The position numbers and the translations under genes were made by a program. The notes under the pieces are model-generated. The model ran no database searches and was not told the DNA's origin. It saw only the letters and a list, made by a program, of their open reading frames with translations. This document shows, in pieces, positions 52,844 through 63,524 of a stretch of DNA of 64,000 nt (position 1 is its first letter; each line of letters opens with the position of its first letter). The stretch is from Monocercomonoides exilis. Its lineage: Eukaryota > Preaxostyla > Oxymonadida > Polymastigidae. The stretch spans positions 1,375,501 through 1,439,500 of the forward strand of contig LSRY02000008.1 in the NCBI GenBank assembly GCA_001643675.2, read 5' to 3'.

Positions 52844-53888
52844 ACATTTTATTTTAAAAAAAATGTTCCTCGATAACTTCGGCTTAATTCATAACAAAAA
52901 ATTTCTAACGGCTTCTAATCTATTTTTCTGCTTTTATTGGTTTTTGCTGGCAGATTTTTGAGATGGCAAAGAAGGAGGAGCAGAAAGACAGATTCAGAGC
53001 ATTTGTTGATGCTGCTAATTGTGAAGGCATTGCCAAATTCATAATTATCATCGCCAACTTTATCATCAATAATTTTTTTCCAAAAATATAAACCTTCATT
53101 GCCCTCTTTTTCATTTTCTTCCGACTCTTCGTCTTTATCATTGTTATCTTCTTCCTCTTCCTCTTCTTCGTTTTTCTCGCCTATGCATTAGCTTCTGGTT
53201 GTGGGAGTTAATTGAGTGGAAGCAGAACTGAGGATTTTTTAAAGGGGTGGTTTTTGAGGTCAAAGGGAAGCGATGCCATCGGAAATGGGACATACAGCAG
53301 AGATGGGGCAGATGGGCTTGCAGATGGGACGTGACGATATTTTGAGAGGCGCAAGAGAAAGAAATAGAAGAAAGTCTGTGAAGGGTGAAATAATAAGAGC
53401 ATGAATTTATATTTTTGTTTTTTATTATTTTTATTATTTTTATATAATTATAATCTTTGCAAGAATGTTTTCGGCCAATTCGCCACATGAGATAAGGAAA
53501 GATGGCTTTTGAATCAGGCCTGGAAAGATTGCAGAAGGTGAGAAATGAAGAGCGAACAGGGAATGAGCCAGATGAAATATATGAAATGAATGAAAAAGAT
53601 GATGCTTGCGAGATGAAAATAGCATTTTGAAAGAGGGAGGGGAAGAGGCAGAATAGAGAGCGGAAAGCTGATGAGATGTCAGAAGAAGATATCTAACAGG
53701 AAGTTAAGAAGGATAAGAAGAATGAAGAAAAAGAAAAAGATGAAGAAGATTTCAAAAAGAAAATGGTACTCGTTTTGCATATTTTATATTGAATTTTTGT
53801 ATTTTGTATTTTTGTATTAATAAAATTTTTATTTTATAAAATTTTTTTAAAATAATAATAGGGACTTTTGCACGAACATTCAAAATGA
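52844..53888. other. Spacer with broken conserved small frame, P4 left
   Basis: At 52963 begins the segment MAKKEEQKDRFRAFVDAANC with NCEGIAKF, directly after TTTTTGCTGGCAG, a 3'-splice-like sequence. It is interrupted near 53075-53090, where T and A runs are one base shorter than in the mirror (60990-61220). A conserved 3' block follows near 53185-53240, then AT-rich sequence and the leader of the next gene. Confidence 0.45.
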
Positions 53889-55613
53889 ATGGATTCGAAA
53901 GGAATATGGAAAGAAGGAAGAAGATGCACACAGGAGAAAAAGGGATATGGGGAAAGCATGCTAATTGGAAGAGTCAGAAGAAATAGGAAAATGGATTTTG
54001 AGCTTATTTGGATATTTTGTATTATTGCAACAAGATCAAGGGGAAGAAAAGGTAGCGTTGAAGGAAGCATTTCAGTGAGTGAGTCTCACTTCCCTTCTTT
54101 TTGTGCCTCATCAGCCCCGTTCATTTCTTCACCTTCCATTCCCCTTATATCCCTCTTTCATTTGACATTTTTCAACATATCAACAGCAAATGATGCATGC
54201 TCATTTACAACAACTACATCACCCCAAACATCATGTCTGATGAGCAGCTGTTCATTCTCATCAGTCTGTGATGCATATTATGGAGGAATTGTTCATTCCC
54301 TCAACAATCCCTATGCCTCTCTGACTGCTTCAAACACCTCATTCATTGGGTGTTGTCGAACAAGGAATGTTGTTTGTGAAGGAACTGCAGAGGCACCATT
54401 GAAGCCAGACAGACAAAGCATTACAGAAAATATAGCGAATACGTTCACTTGGTGCGAATGGAGTGGATCGAAGGCTTCTGAGACGAGTGAAGATTATTCA
54501 AATCAAGCCTCGAATGGAGGAGCAATATTTATGCACACCTTAACATCTGGAACACTCTCCATTTCTCACTGCGCATTCAACGAGTGTTCTTCATATTGTT
54601 GCGGTGGAGGGATAATGTGCCATACAATCAAAGCAGTGACAATTGAAAGCAGCACTTTCAATTTCTGTATCTCCTCAAATCGATATGGAGGAGGTGTGTA
54701 TTTATATGGAATTTCCACTTGTGCTCGGGTGAGTGGATGCGAGTTCAAAAACTGTCAAGCGATTGGCTTAGGGGGAGGATTGAAATTAGAAAATTTTAAT
54801 GTATCAGAAGGATGCATTGGAGAAGAAAAAGGGGAAGGGGAGAGTGCGTGTGTGTTTGACTGCAGTTTCACTTCATGCTCAGTCACAAATACACTTGGTG
54901 GAGGCATGTATTGTGTTACTGTTCCTGCGACGCAATTTAAAATGAGGAGCATTCAGTTTATTTCATGTTCAGCACGGCAAGAGGGAGGAGGATTATGTTT
55001 GCATCCAAATCGAGCAACAGCACCTGACAATAAACTATATTGCTTCTTCTTATTTTTTCACGAATGCAGCTGCAGGGATGCAGCCAATCCTCGCGGACAT
55101 GACGTTGAATATGTCGATACATACAATCTGTATTTGGATTCAGGAAATCCATTCCATGAATGTTACACCACAAACACAAACGATAAGAGGATCTGCTTTG
55201 CATATAATTATGCAAATGCAAGTGCCTGGACATATGATCAAACATCAAAAAAAAATTGGCTGAAGGATAAGACAATTTATGTATCTGTTGGTGGGAATGA
55301 TAATTTTGAGTTGTGTGGGGCAAATGAAACATTTCCTTGTCTGACAGTGAAAAAGGCGTTTGAGATGTGTGAGGTGCAGATTAGTTTGGCAATCACGCTG
55401 ATGGAAGGGAATCATCAAAGCGAAGCAAGAACAGTTGAGATTGGAGAAAAGAAGATTTCAGTAATTGGGAAGGGAAGGACGGAGAGTTCGATTGAAATGA
55501 AATCACTTTCATCATCAGCAGCAGCTGGAGCTCTATTCGGTGTGACGACAGGTTATCTGGGAATGAGTCACTTGAAGATTGACTGCAACTCATCAGTAAG
55601 TCCTCATTCATGA
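53889..55613 (+). CDS. Pmp-like beta-helix protein, P4 left copy 3 (heart-proximal)
   Basis: This 574-aa frame has an in-frame leader (MDSKGIWKEGRR; residues about 36-50, DFELIWIFCIIATRS, are hydrophobic), then SVSESHFPS, SIPLISLFHLTFFNISTAND and CSFSSVCDAYYGGIV. Rungs: GGAIFMHTLTS, CGGGIMCHTIK, YGGGVYLYGIS, GGGLKLENFNV, LGGGMYCVTV, EGGGLCLHPNR. Next are HECSCRDAANPRGHD, NPFHECYTTNTNDKR and a type-A cassette. 55110-55174 is near-identical to 16729-16793 of the P2 copy-1 gene. It ends after ALFGVTTGYLGMSHLKIDCN at a TGA, where the heart of P4 begins. Confidence 0.84.
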   Translation: MDSKGIWKEGRRCTQEKKGYGESMLIGRVRRNRKMDFELIWIFCIIATRSRGRKGSVEGSISVSESHFPSFCASSAPFISSPSIPLISLFHLTFFNISTANDACSFTTTTSPQTSCLMSSCSFSSVCDAYYGGIVHSLNNPYASLTASNTSFIGCCRTRNVVCEGTAEAPLKPDRQSITENIANTFTWCEWSGSKASETSEDYSNQASNGGAIFMHTLTSGTLSISHCAFNECSSYCCGGGIMCHTIKAVTIESSTFNFCISSNRYGGGVYLYGISTCARVSGCEFKNCQAIGLGGGLKLENFNVSEGCIGEEKGEGESACVFDCSFTSCSVTNTLGGGMYCVTVPATQFKMRSIQFISCSARQEGGGLCLHPNRATAPDNKLYCFFLFFHECSCRDAANPRGHDVEYVDTYNLYLDSGNPFHECYTTNTNDKRICFAYNYANASAWTYDQTSKKNWLKDKTIYVSVGGNDNFELCGANETFPCLTVKKAFEMCEVQISLAITLMEGNHQSEARTVEIGEKKISVIGKGRTESSIEMKSLSSSAAAGALFGVTTGYLGMSHLKIDCNSSVSPHS

Positions 55614-57076
55614 ATATATGAATTCTGTTAATGAGATGTGCTTTGGGAGTGAATGCACAACAGTAGAAAATATCTTTTTGTTTGGCGCATGATGCATCCT
55701 TATGCAATAAGTTTTGTTAACAGTCACAAGCATTGAGACATTTACGGAGATTTCTTTGTTTGTTTGTCGGTTGGTTGGTTTTGAGGAATTATAAAATTCG
55801 GTTAATCGATTTTTGTTTGAGAAATCAATGAAAATATGAACACAAAGTTAATTTGATGACGATGTGATGGTATTTTTTTGCATCAAATGGACATTTTTTC
55901 TTCTTTTCCGAATGAATGCAATAAAAAACAAAAATAGCACCATCCAAATTATGAAAAAGATGAGTCAATTTTTTTTTCTTTTTTTTTTTTTTTTGAAATT
56001 CTAATTTTTTGGATAAATAGATGAATACTTATTTCTCTCTTCTTTCTTTCTTTCTTTCTTTTATATTTTTTTAATTAGAATAATAGAACATTTACGAATT
56101 GTTATTGGAAAAGATAATACACCTTGATGATCAATCGCATGATATTTAATTGAACAATTTTTATTTTTTGTTTTTGTGTTGTTTTTGTCAAAGAATTTGG
56201 AAAAGAATATTTTTTTGAATCGATAAGAAGTTTGAAATCTGTTCAACTTGTTCGAGATTTTTTATCAAATTTTTTTATGAAAAAAATTAATCATCCTTTT
56301 TTATTCATATCATATTAATCATAAGAAACTGACATTTCTGAAATTCTTCCTTCATAATTTAAATACAATCATATAATTCGAATCGAGTTTGTGAATCTTC
56401 AAGAAAAACAAAAAACACTCAATATTATTTTTAATAATAATTCAGTTGTTGATTAGTGAGATATTGATTTTGACAACATTTGTTGAGTCAGATATTCATC
56501 AACACCCCCATCCTCATTTTTTTGAAAATTATAATCCTTTGTTATTTTTTTCAATCTCATATAATCATCAAGACACATCCTTTGAAACATGAAATAAATG
56601 ATCGACAAGTTTGGAAATGTTATTGTTATTTGGGAATGATTTCTGTGAAGTTCTGTTTATCATTTGTTGATGTCTCAAACAGATCTTGAGTTGTGTTGTG
56701 ATGTTCTTGTGATCAGAGACTGGCCCGTATTTCCATTGACATTTTTGAGACCAGTTATTTTTCCTTTGATGAATGAATCCACCATTCACACATTTTTATT
56801 TCATTTCTCCAAACATTTCATATCTTTCAAAAACACTTTTCCAATATTCTTTGATCAATACACCAATTGTTCTTCTGATTGAATTCTCTCTTCTTTTTGA
56901 TAAATCACAAATGTTTGATTTTTTGATTTTACCAATCATTCTATTCAAATTCAAACATTTCTATTCAATCTAAAATTTGTCTTGTTGTTTTTATATCCAT
57001 TTTCATTTGTGTAATTCTTTTTGAAAAGTCACAAATGTTTCATTTTTATTCATATCAACAATTTCATATTTTGCTC
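55614..57076. repeat. Heart of P4, left half
   Basis: AT-rich and non-coding; mirrored at 57181-58568. The left half has about 57 bp near 56190-56250 (GGAAAAGAATATTTTTTTG ... CAACTTGTTC) that are missing on the right. TGAAAAGTCACAAATGTTT (57022-57040) is repeated as TGATAAATCACAAATGTTT (56899-56917). The innermost part (ATTTCATATTTTGCTC) resembles the P2 centre. Confidence 0.8.
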
Positions 57077-57180
57077 AGATTTCTGTTTCCACTCAATAAT
57101 CTTCAAATGAATGTTTGAAATTGCATTATATAGACATATATTCCATATTAGTGAAGTTTGGTGTATTTCAACAAAAATTT
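57077..57180. other. P4 spacer (104 bp)
   Basis: Unique sequence between the arms. It opens with AGATTTCTGTTTCCACTCA, closely like ATTTCTGTTTTCACTCA at the P2 centre. Confidence 0.88.
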
Positions 57181-58568
57181 GAGCAAAATATGAAATTGTT
57201 GATATGAATAAAAATGAAACATTTGTGACTTTTCAAAAAGAATTACACAAATGAAAATGGATATAAAAACAACAAGACAAATTTTAGATTGAATAGAAAT
57301 GTTTGAATTTGAATAGAATGATTGGTAAAATCAAAAAATCAAACATTTGTGATTTATCAAAAAGAAGAGAGAATTCAATCAGAAGAACAATTGGTGTATT
57401 TATCAAAGAATATTGGAAAAGTGTTTTTGAAAGATATGAAATGTTTGGAGAAATGAAATAAAAATGTGTGAATGGTGGATTCATTCATCAAAGGAAAAAT
57501 AACTGGTCTCAAAAATGTCAATGGAAATACGGGCCAGTCTCTGATCACAAGAACATCACAACACAACTCAAGATCTGTTTGAGACATCAACAAATGATAA
57601 ACAGAACTTCACAGAAATCATTCCCAAATAACAATAACATTTCCAAACTTGTCGATCATTTATTTCATGTTTCAAAGGATGTGTCTTGATGATTATATGA
57701 GATTGAAAAAATAACAAAGGATTATAATTTTCAAAAAAATGAGGATGGGGTGTTGATGAATATCTGACTCAACAAATGTTGTCAAAATCAATATCTCACT
57801 AATCAACAACTGAATTATTATTAAAAATAATATTGAGTGTTTTTGTTTTCTTGAAGATTCACAAACTCGATTCGAATTATATGATTGTATTTAAATTATG
57901 AAGGAAGAATTTCAGAAATGTCAGTTTCTTATGATTAATATGATATGAATAAAAAGGATGATTAATTTTTCATAAAAAATTTGATAAAAATCTCAATTCT
58001 TTGACAAAAACAACACAAAAACAAAAAATAAAAATTGTTCAATTAAATATCATGCGATTGATCATCAAGGTGTATTATCTTTCCAATAACAATTCGTAAA
58101 TGTTCTATTATTCTAATTAAAAAAATATAAAAAGAAAAGAAAGAAAGAAAGAAGAGAGAAATAAGTATTCATCTATTTATCCAAAAAAAAATTAGAATTT
58201 CAAAAAAAAAAAAAAAAAACTCATCTTTTCATAATTTGGATGGTGCTATTTTTGTTTTTTATTGCATTCATTCGGAAAAGAAGAAAAAATGTCCATTTGA
58301 TGCAAAAAAATACCATCACATCGTCATCAAATTAACTTTGTGTTCATATTTTCATTGATTTCTCAAACAAAAATCGATTAACCGAATTTTATAATTCCTC
58401 AAAACCAACCAACCGACAAACAAACAAAGAAATCTCCGTAAATGTCTCAATGCTTGTGACTGTTAACAAAACTTATTGCATAAGGATGCATCATGCGCCA
58501 AACAAAAGATATTTTCTACTGTTGTGCATTCACTCCCAAAGCACATCTCATTAACAGAATTCATATAT

Positions 58569-60292
58569 TCATGAATGAGGACTTACTGATGAGTTGCAGT
58601 CAATCTTCAAGTGACTCATTCCCAGATAACCTGTCGTCACACCGAATAGAGCTCCAGCTGCTGCTGATGATGAAAGTGATTTCATTTCAATCGAACTCTC
58701 CGTCCTTCCCTTCCCAATTACTGAAATCTTCTTTTCTCCAATCTCAACTGTTCTTGCTTCGCTTTGATGATTCCCTTCCATCAGCGTGATTGCCAAACTA
58801 ATCTGCACCTCACACATCTCAAACGCCTTTTCACTGTCAGACAAGGAAATGTTTCATTTGCCCCACACAACTCAAAATTATCATTCCCACCAACAGATAC
58901 ATAAATTGTCTTATCCTTCAGCCAATTTTTTTTTGATGTTTGATCATATGTCCAGGCACTTGCATTTGCATAATTATATGCAAAGCAGATCCTCTTATCG
59001 TTTGTGTTTGTGGTGTAACATTCATGGAATGGATTTCCTGAATCCAAATACAGATTGTATGTATCGACATATTCAACGTCATGTCCGCGAGGATTGGCTG
59101 CATCCCTGCAGCTGCATTCGTGAAAAAATAAGAAGAAGCAATATAGTTTATTGTCAGGTGCTGTTGCTCGATTTGGATGCAAACATAATCCTCCTCCCTC
59201 TTGCCGTGCTGAACATGAAATAAACTGAATGCTCCTCATTTTAAATTGCGTCGCAGGAACAGTAACACAATACATGCCTCCACCAAGTGTATTTGTGACT
59301 GAGCATGAAGTGAAACTGCAGTCAAACACACACGCACTCTCCCCTTCCCCTTTTTCTTCTCCAATGCATCCTTCTGATACATTAAAATTTTCTAATTTCA
59401 ATCCTCCCCCTAAGCCAATCGCTTGACAGTTTTTGAACTCGCATCCACTCACCCGAGCACAAGTGGAAATTCCATATAAATACACACCTCCTCCATATCG
59501 ATTTGAGGAGATACAGAAATTGAAAGTGCTGCTTTCAATTGTCACTGCTTTGATTGTATGGCACATTATCCCTCCACCGCAACAATATGAAGAACACTCG
59601 TTGAATGCGCAGTGAGAAATGGAGAGTGTTCCAGATGTTAAGGTGTGCATAAATATTGCTCCTCCATTCGAGGCTTGATTTGAATAATCTTCACTCGTCT
59701 CAGAAGCCTTCGATCCACTCCATTCGCACCAAGTGAACGTATTCGCTATATTTTCTGTAATGCTTTGTCTGTCTGGCTTCAATGGTGCCTCTGCAGTTCC
59801 TTCACAAACAACATTCCTTGTTCGACAACACCCAATGAATGAGGTGTTTGAAGCAGTCAGAGAGGCATAGGGATTGTTGAGGGAATGAACAATTCCTCCA
59901 TAATATGCATCACAGACTGATGAGAATGAACAGCTGCTCATCAGACATGATGTTTGGGGTGATGTAGTTGTTGTAAATGAGCATGCATCATTTGCTGTTG
60001 ATATGTTGAAAAATGTCAAATGAAAGAGGGATATAAGGGGAATGGAAGGTGAAGAAATGAACGGGGCTGATGAGGCACAAAAAGAAGGGAAGTGAGACTC
60101 ACTCACTGAAATGCTTCCTTCAACGCTACCTTTTCTTCCCCTTGATCTTGTTGCAATAATACAAAATATCCAAATAAGCTCAAAATCCATTTTCCTATTT
60201 CTTCTGACTCTTCCAATTAGCATGCTTTCCCCATATCCCTTTTTCTCCTGTGTGCATCTTCTTCCTTCTTTCCATATTCCTTTCGAATCCAT
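58569..60292 (-). pseudogene. Pmp-like beta-helix gene, P4 right copy 3 (frameshifted)
   Basis: Mirror of 53889-55613. The run at 58828-58831 has four T where the left arm has five A, ending the first frame (58781-60292) shortly after CGANETFPCLTVK. The remainder (58569-58844) is open in another frame. The residues otherwise match. Confidence 0.83.
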
Positions 60293-61339
60293 TCATTTTG
60301 AATGTTCGTGCAAAAGTCCCTATTATTATTTTAAAAAAATTTTATAAAATAAAAATTTTATTAATACAAAAATACAAAATACAAAAATTCAATATAAAAT
60401 ATGCAAAACGAGTACCATTTTCTTTTTGAAATCTTCTTCATCTTTTTCTTTTTCTTCATTCTTCTTATCCTTCTTAACTTCCTGTTAGATATCTTCTTCT
60501 GACATCTCATCAGCTTTCCGCTCTCTATTCTGCCTCTTCCCCTCCCTCTTTCAAAATGCTATTTTCATCTCGCAAGCATCATCTTTTTCATTCATTTCAT
60601 ATATTTCATCTGGCTCATTCCCTGTTCGCTCTTCATTTCTCACCTTCTGCAATCTTTCCAGGCCTGATTCAAAAGCCATCTTTCCTTATCTCATGTGGCG
60701 AATTGGCCGAAAACATTCTTGCAAAGATTATAATTATATAAAAATAATAAAAATAATAAAAAACAAAAATATAAATTCATGCTCTTATTATTTCACCCTT
60801 CACAGACTTTCTTCTATTTCTTTCTCTTGCGCCTCTCAAAATATCGTCACGTCCCATCTGCAAGCCCATCTGCCCCATCTCTGCTGTATGTCCCATTTCC
60901 GATGGCATCGCTTCCCTTTGACCTCAAAAACCACCCCTTTAAAAAATCCTCAGTTCTGCTTCCACTCAATTAACTCCCACAACCAGAAGCTAATGCATAG
61001 GCGAGAAAAACGAAGAAGAGGAAGAGGAAGAAGATAACAATGATAAAGACGAAGAGTCGGAAGAAAATGAAAAAGAGGGCAATGAAGGTTTATATTTTTT
61101 GGAAAAAAAATTATTGATGATAAAGTTGGCGATGATAATTATGAATTTGGCAATGCCTTCACAATTAGCAGCATCAACAAATGCTCTGAATCTGTCTTTC
61201 TGCTCCTCCTTCTTTGCCATCTCAAAAATCTGCCAGCAAAAACCAATAAAAGCAGAAAAATAGATTAGAAGCCGTTAGAAATTTTTTGTTATGAATTAAG
61301 CCGAAGTTATCGAGGAACATTTTTTTTAAAATAAAATGT
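60293..61339. other. Spacer with intact conserved small frame, P4 right
   Basis: Mirror of 52844-53888. Here the small frame 60990-61220 (-) is open for 76 codons: MAKKEEQKDRFRAFVDAANC, then EGIAKFIIIIANFIINNFFS, then a Ser-rich tail. The remaining sequence is AT-rich spacer, leader and 3' block. Confidence 0.45.
60990..61220 (-). CDS. Conserved small frame downstream of helix gene (P4 right)
   Basis: Diverged relative of 20051-20320 in the equivalent place behind a different array gene. Charged N-terminus, NCEG, a hydrophobic stretch (residues about 26-40), FINN-like motif and polyserine tail. It may be a last exon of the helix genes. The left-arm copy is disrupted by two one-base run differences. 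Confidence 0.4.
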   Translation of the reverse strand: MAKKEEQKDRFRAFVDAANCEGIAKFIIIIANFIINNFFSKKYKPSLPSFSFSSDSSSLSLLSSSSSSSSFFSPMH

Positions 61340-63015
61340 CTAAAAGGAGAAATAACAAGCAGATGAAGAGGAGGAGAATGAACGGTTTAAATTCGTTTTT
61401 GTTCCAATCGAATATTTCTCTTTGTCTTTCCCAATGGCTGAAATCTTCTTTGTCCCAATCTCAATTGTTTTTGTCTCGCTTGTGTGTTTCCCTTCCAGCA
61501 GCGTGACTGACAGACTCACCTGGATCATGCTCTTTTCAACAGCAACACCAATGGTTCGGCATGCACTTGACTCATCCAATCCACACAACTCTTCTTCATT
61601 TCCTCCGCTCGCTGCCACAAATCGATTGAGAATTCCTCTCTTCAGCCAATCCATTTTCATTGTTTGATCATACACCCAACTCCCTGAACTCGAATAATTA
61701 TACACATAACACATCCTCTGGTCATCTGTGTTTGTTGTGTAACATTCATAGAACGGATTTCCTGTGCTCAAAAAACATTGTAATAATCAACATAATACGC
61801 ATCGTGACCATATGGATTAGATTCATCTCTGCATTTGCATTCGTGGAAGAACAGGAAATAACAATAGAACCCATCATCTGGCTTTTCTGATTTTTCTGGT
61901 CTGAAGCTCAATCCTCCTCCATATGCAGTTGCTGAACATGAAATGAACTGAATGCTCCTCATTTTAAATTGATTAGGAACATTGTAACAACGCATTCCTC
62001 CACCAGTTGTGCTTGTCACTGAGCATGAAGCAAAGCTGCAGTCAAACACACACGCACTTTCTCCTCCTCCATTTTCTGTTGGAATGCATCCTGGCCCTGA
62101 AACCTGAAAATTTTCGAGAAAAAGTCCTCCTCCTTGAATACTTGCTTTGCAACCCTGGAATTCACATCCGCTGATCCGAACACACGAAGTTATATAATAA
62201 ACATACAATCCTCCTCCATAATAACTTTGAGCTGTACAATCATTGAATGTATTGTCTTCAGCAATGAGTGTTTTGATTTGCCGGCATATTACTCCCCCAC
62301 CTCCATAATGCGCATAACAGTTGTTGAACGTGCAGTGTTGAATAGAAATTGAGGCAGATGCCAAATTGTTCATGTTGATTGCTCCGCCATTTGAAGTACG
62401 ATCAGTATGATCGTCAACATCTCCTGTTGTTTTCGACCCGTTCCATTCGCACCAAGTGAACGTATTCGCTATATTTTCTGTAATGCTTTGCCTCTCTGGA
62501 GTCAACTTGACATCTGAAGTTCCTTCGCAAACAACATTCCTTGTCCGGAAGCATCCAACAAACGAGGTGTTTGAGGCAGTCAAAGAGGCATAGGGATTGT
62601 TGAGTGAGGGAACAATTCCGCCATCATATGCATTGCAGACTGATGAAAAGGAGCAACTACTCATAAAACATGAGGTTTGTGTTGACATAGTGGTAGAAGG
62701 TGAGCATGCCTCATTTGCTGTTGAGATGTTGAAAAATACCAAATGAAAGAGAGATATAAGGGATATAGATGGTGAAAAGAAAAATGGGGAAGAAGATGAG
62801 AAACGCGATTCACTCACTGAAATTCTTCCTTCTCTTTTGATTTTTTGACCATACACCTGTTTTGCATCTCCGCGCCATGTAGCAGAATATTTCCTAAATT
62901 CAGATTCTTTCCTCGCCTCTTCTGCTGAAGACAATTGGCTCCCATTAAAAGCAGAAAAGCATCTTTTTTCTTCAATGCTTCTGAACGGAAGCAGCATTCC
63001 AACATTCTTCATCAT
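61340..63015 (-). pseudogene. Pmp-like beta-helix gene, P4 right copy 2 (frameshifted)
   Basis: Mirror of 51113-52843. A run at about 61770-61775 is one base shorter than the left arm's seven T, splitting the frame into 61768-63015 and 61340-61771. In the leader, a T6 run near 63020-63025 (five A on the left) also breaks the upstream in-frame extension. The type-B cassette is kept in the second part. Confidence 0.82.
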
Positions 63016-63524
63016 TTGTTTTTTCCAAAATCACTTTTTCAACTGTAACCATCTTCTGCCTTCTTTCCATATTCCATTCGCATTCTTCGCTTTTGAATAC
63101 TCATCCAAAAAATTCTTATTGTCATAAAATAATTATAAAAAATAAATGATATAAAATCACTCAAAGAAAAGTATGAAAAAAATATTACAGAAACATCAAA
63201 GAATTAATTTTGTACAAGAAAAACAAAACAAATCATTCAGCAAACCTTTTTATTTTGAGTTTTCTTCACACACTTTTTCTTCCTCGTCGTTTCTTCTCCT
63301 CCGACCAGTATTCCCTCATCCCTCCAATTTCAATCTCAAAACCCTTCTTCTCCATCTCCGCTTTCCATCTCACGACCAATGAAATTGACCCTCTTCTGCT
63401 TCCAAATTTTGCTCATTTCCTTTCCTCAGCGTGGCTTCCGGCCGAATAATTCCAACAGCCAAAATATTAAAAATAGACAATGACTACAATATAATTGAAG
63501 ATAATAAAACAGAAATTGAAGATA
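63016..63524. other. Spacer, P4 right arm
   Basis: Mirror of 50660-51112: leader box, AT-rich spacer and conserved 3' block. No gene. Confidence 0.45.
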
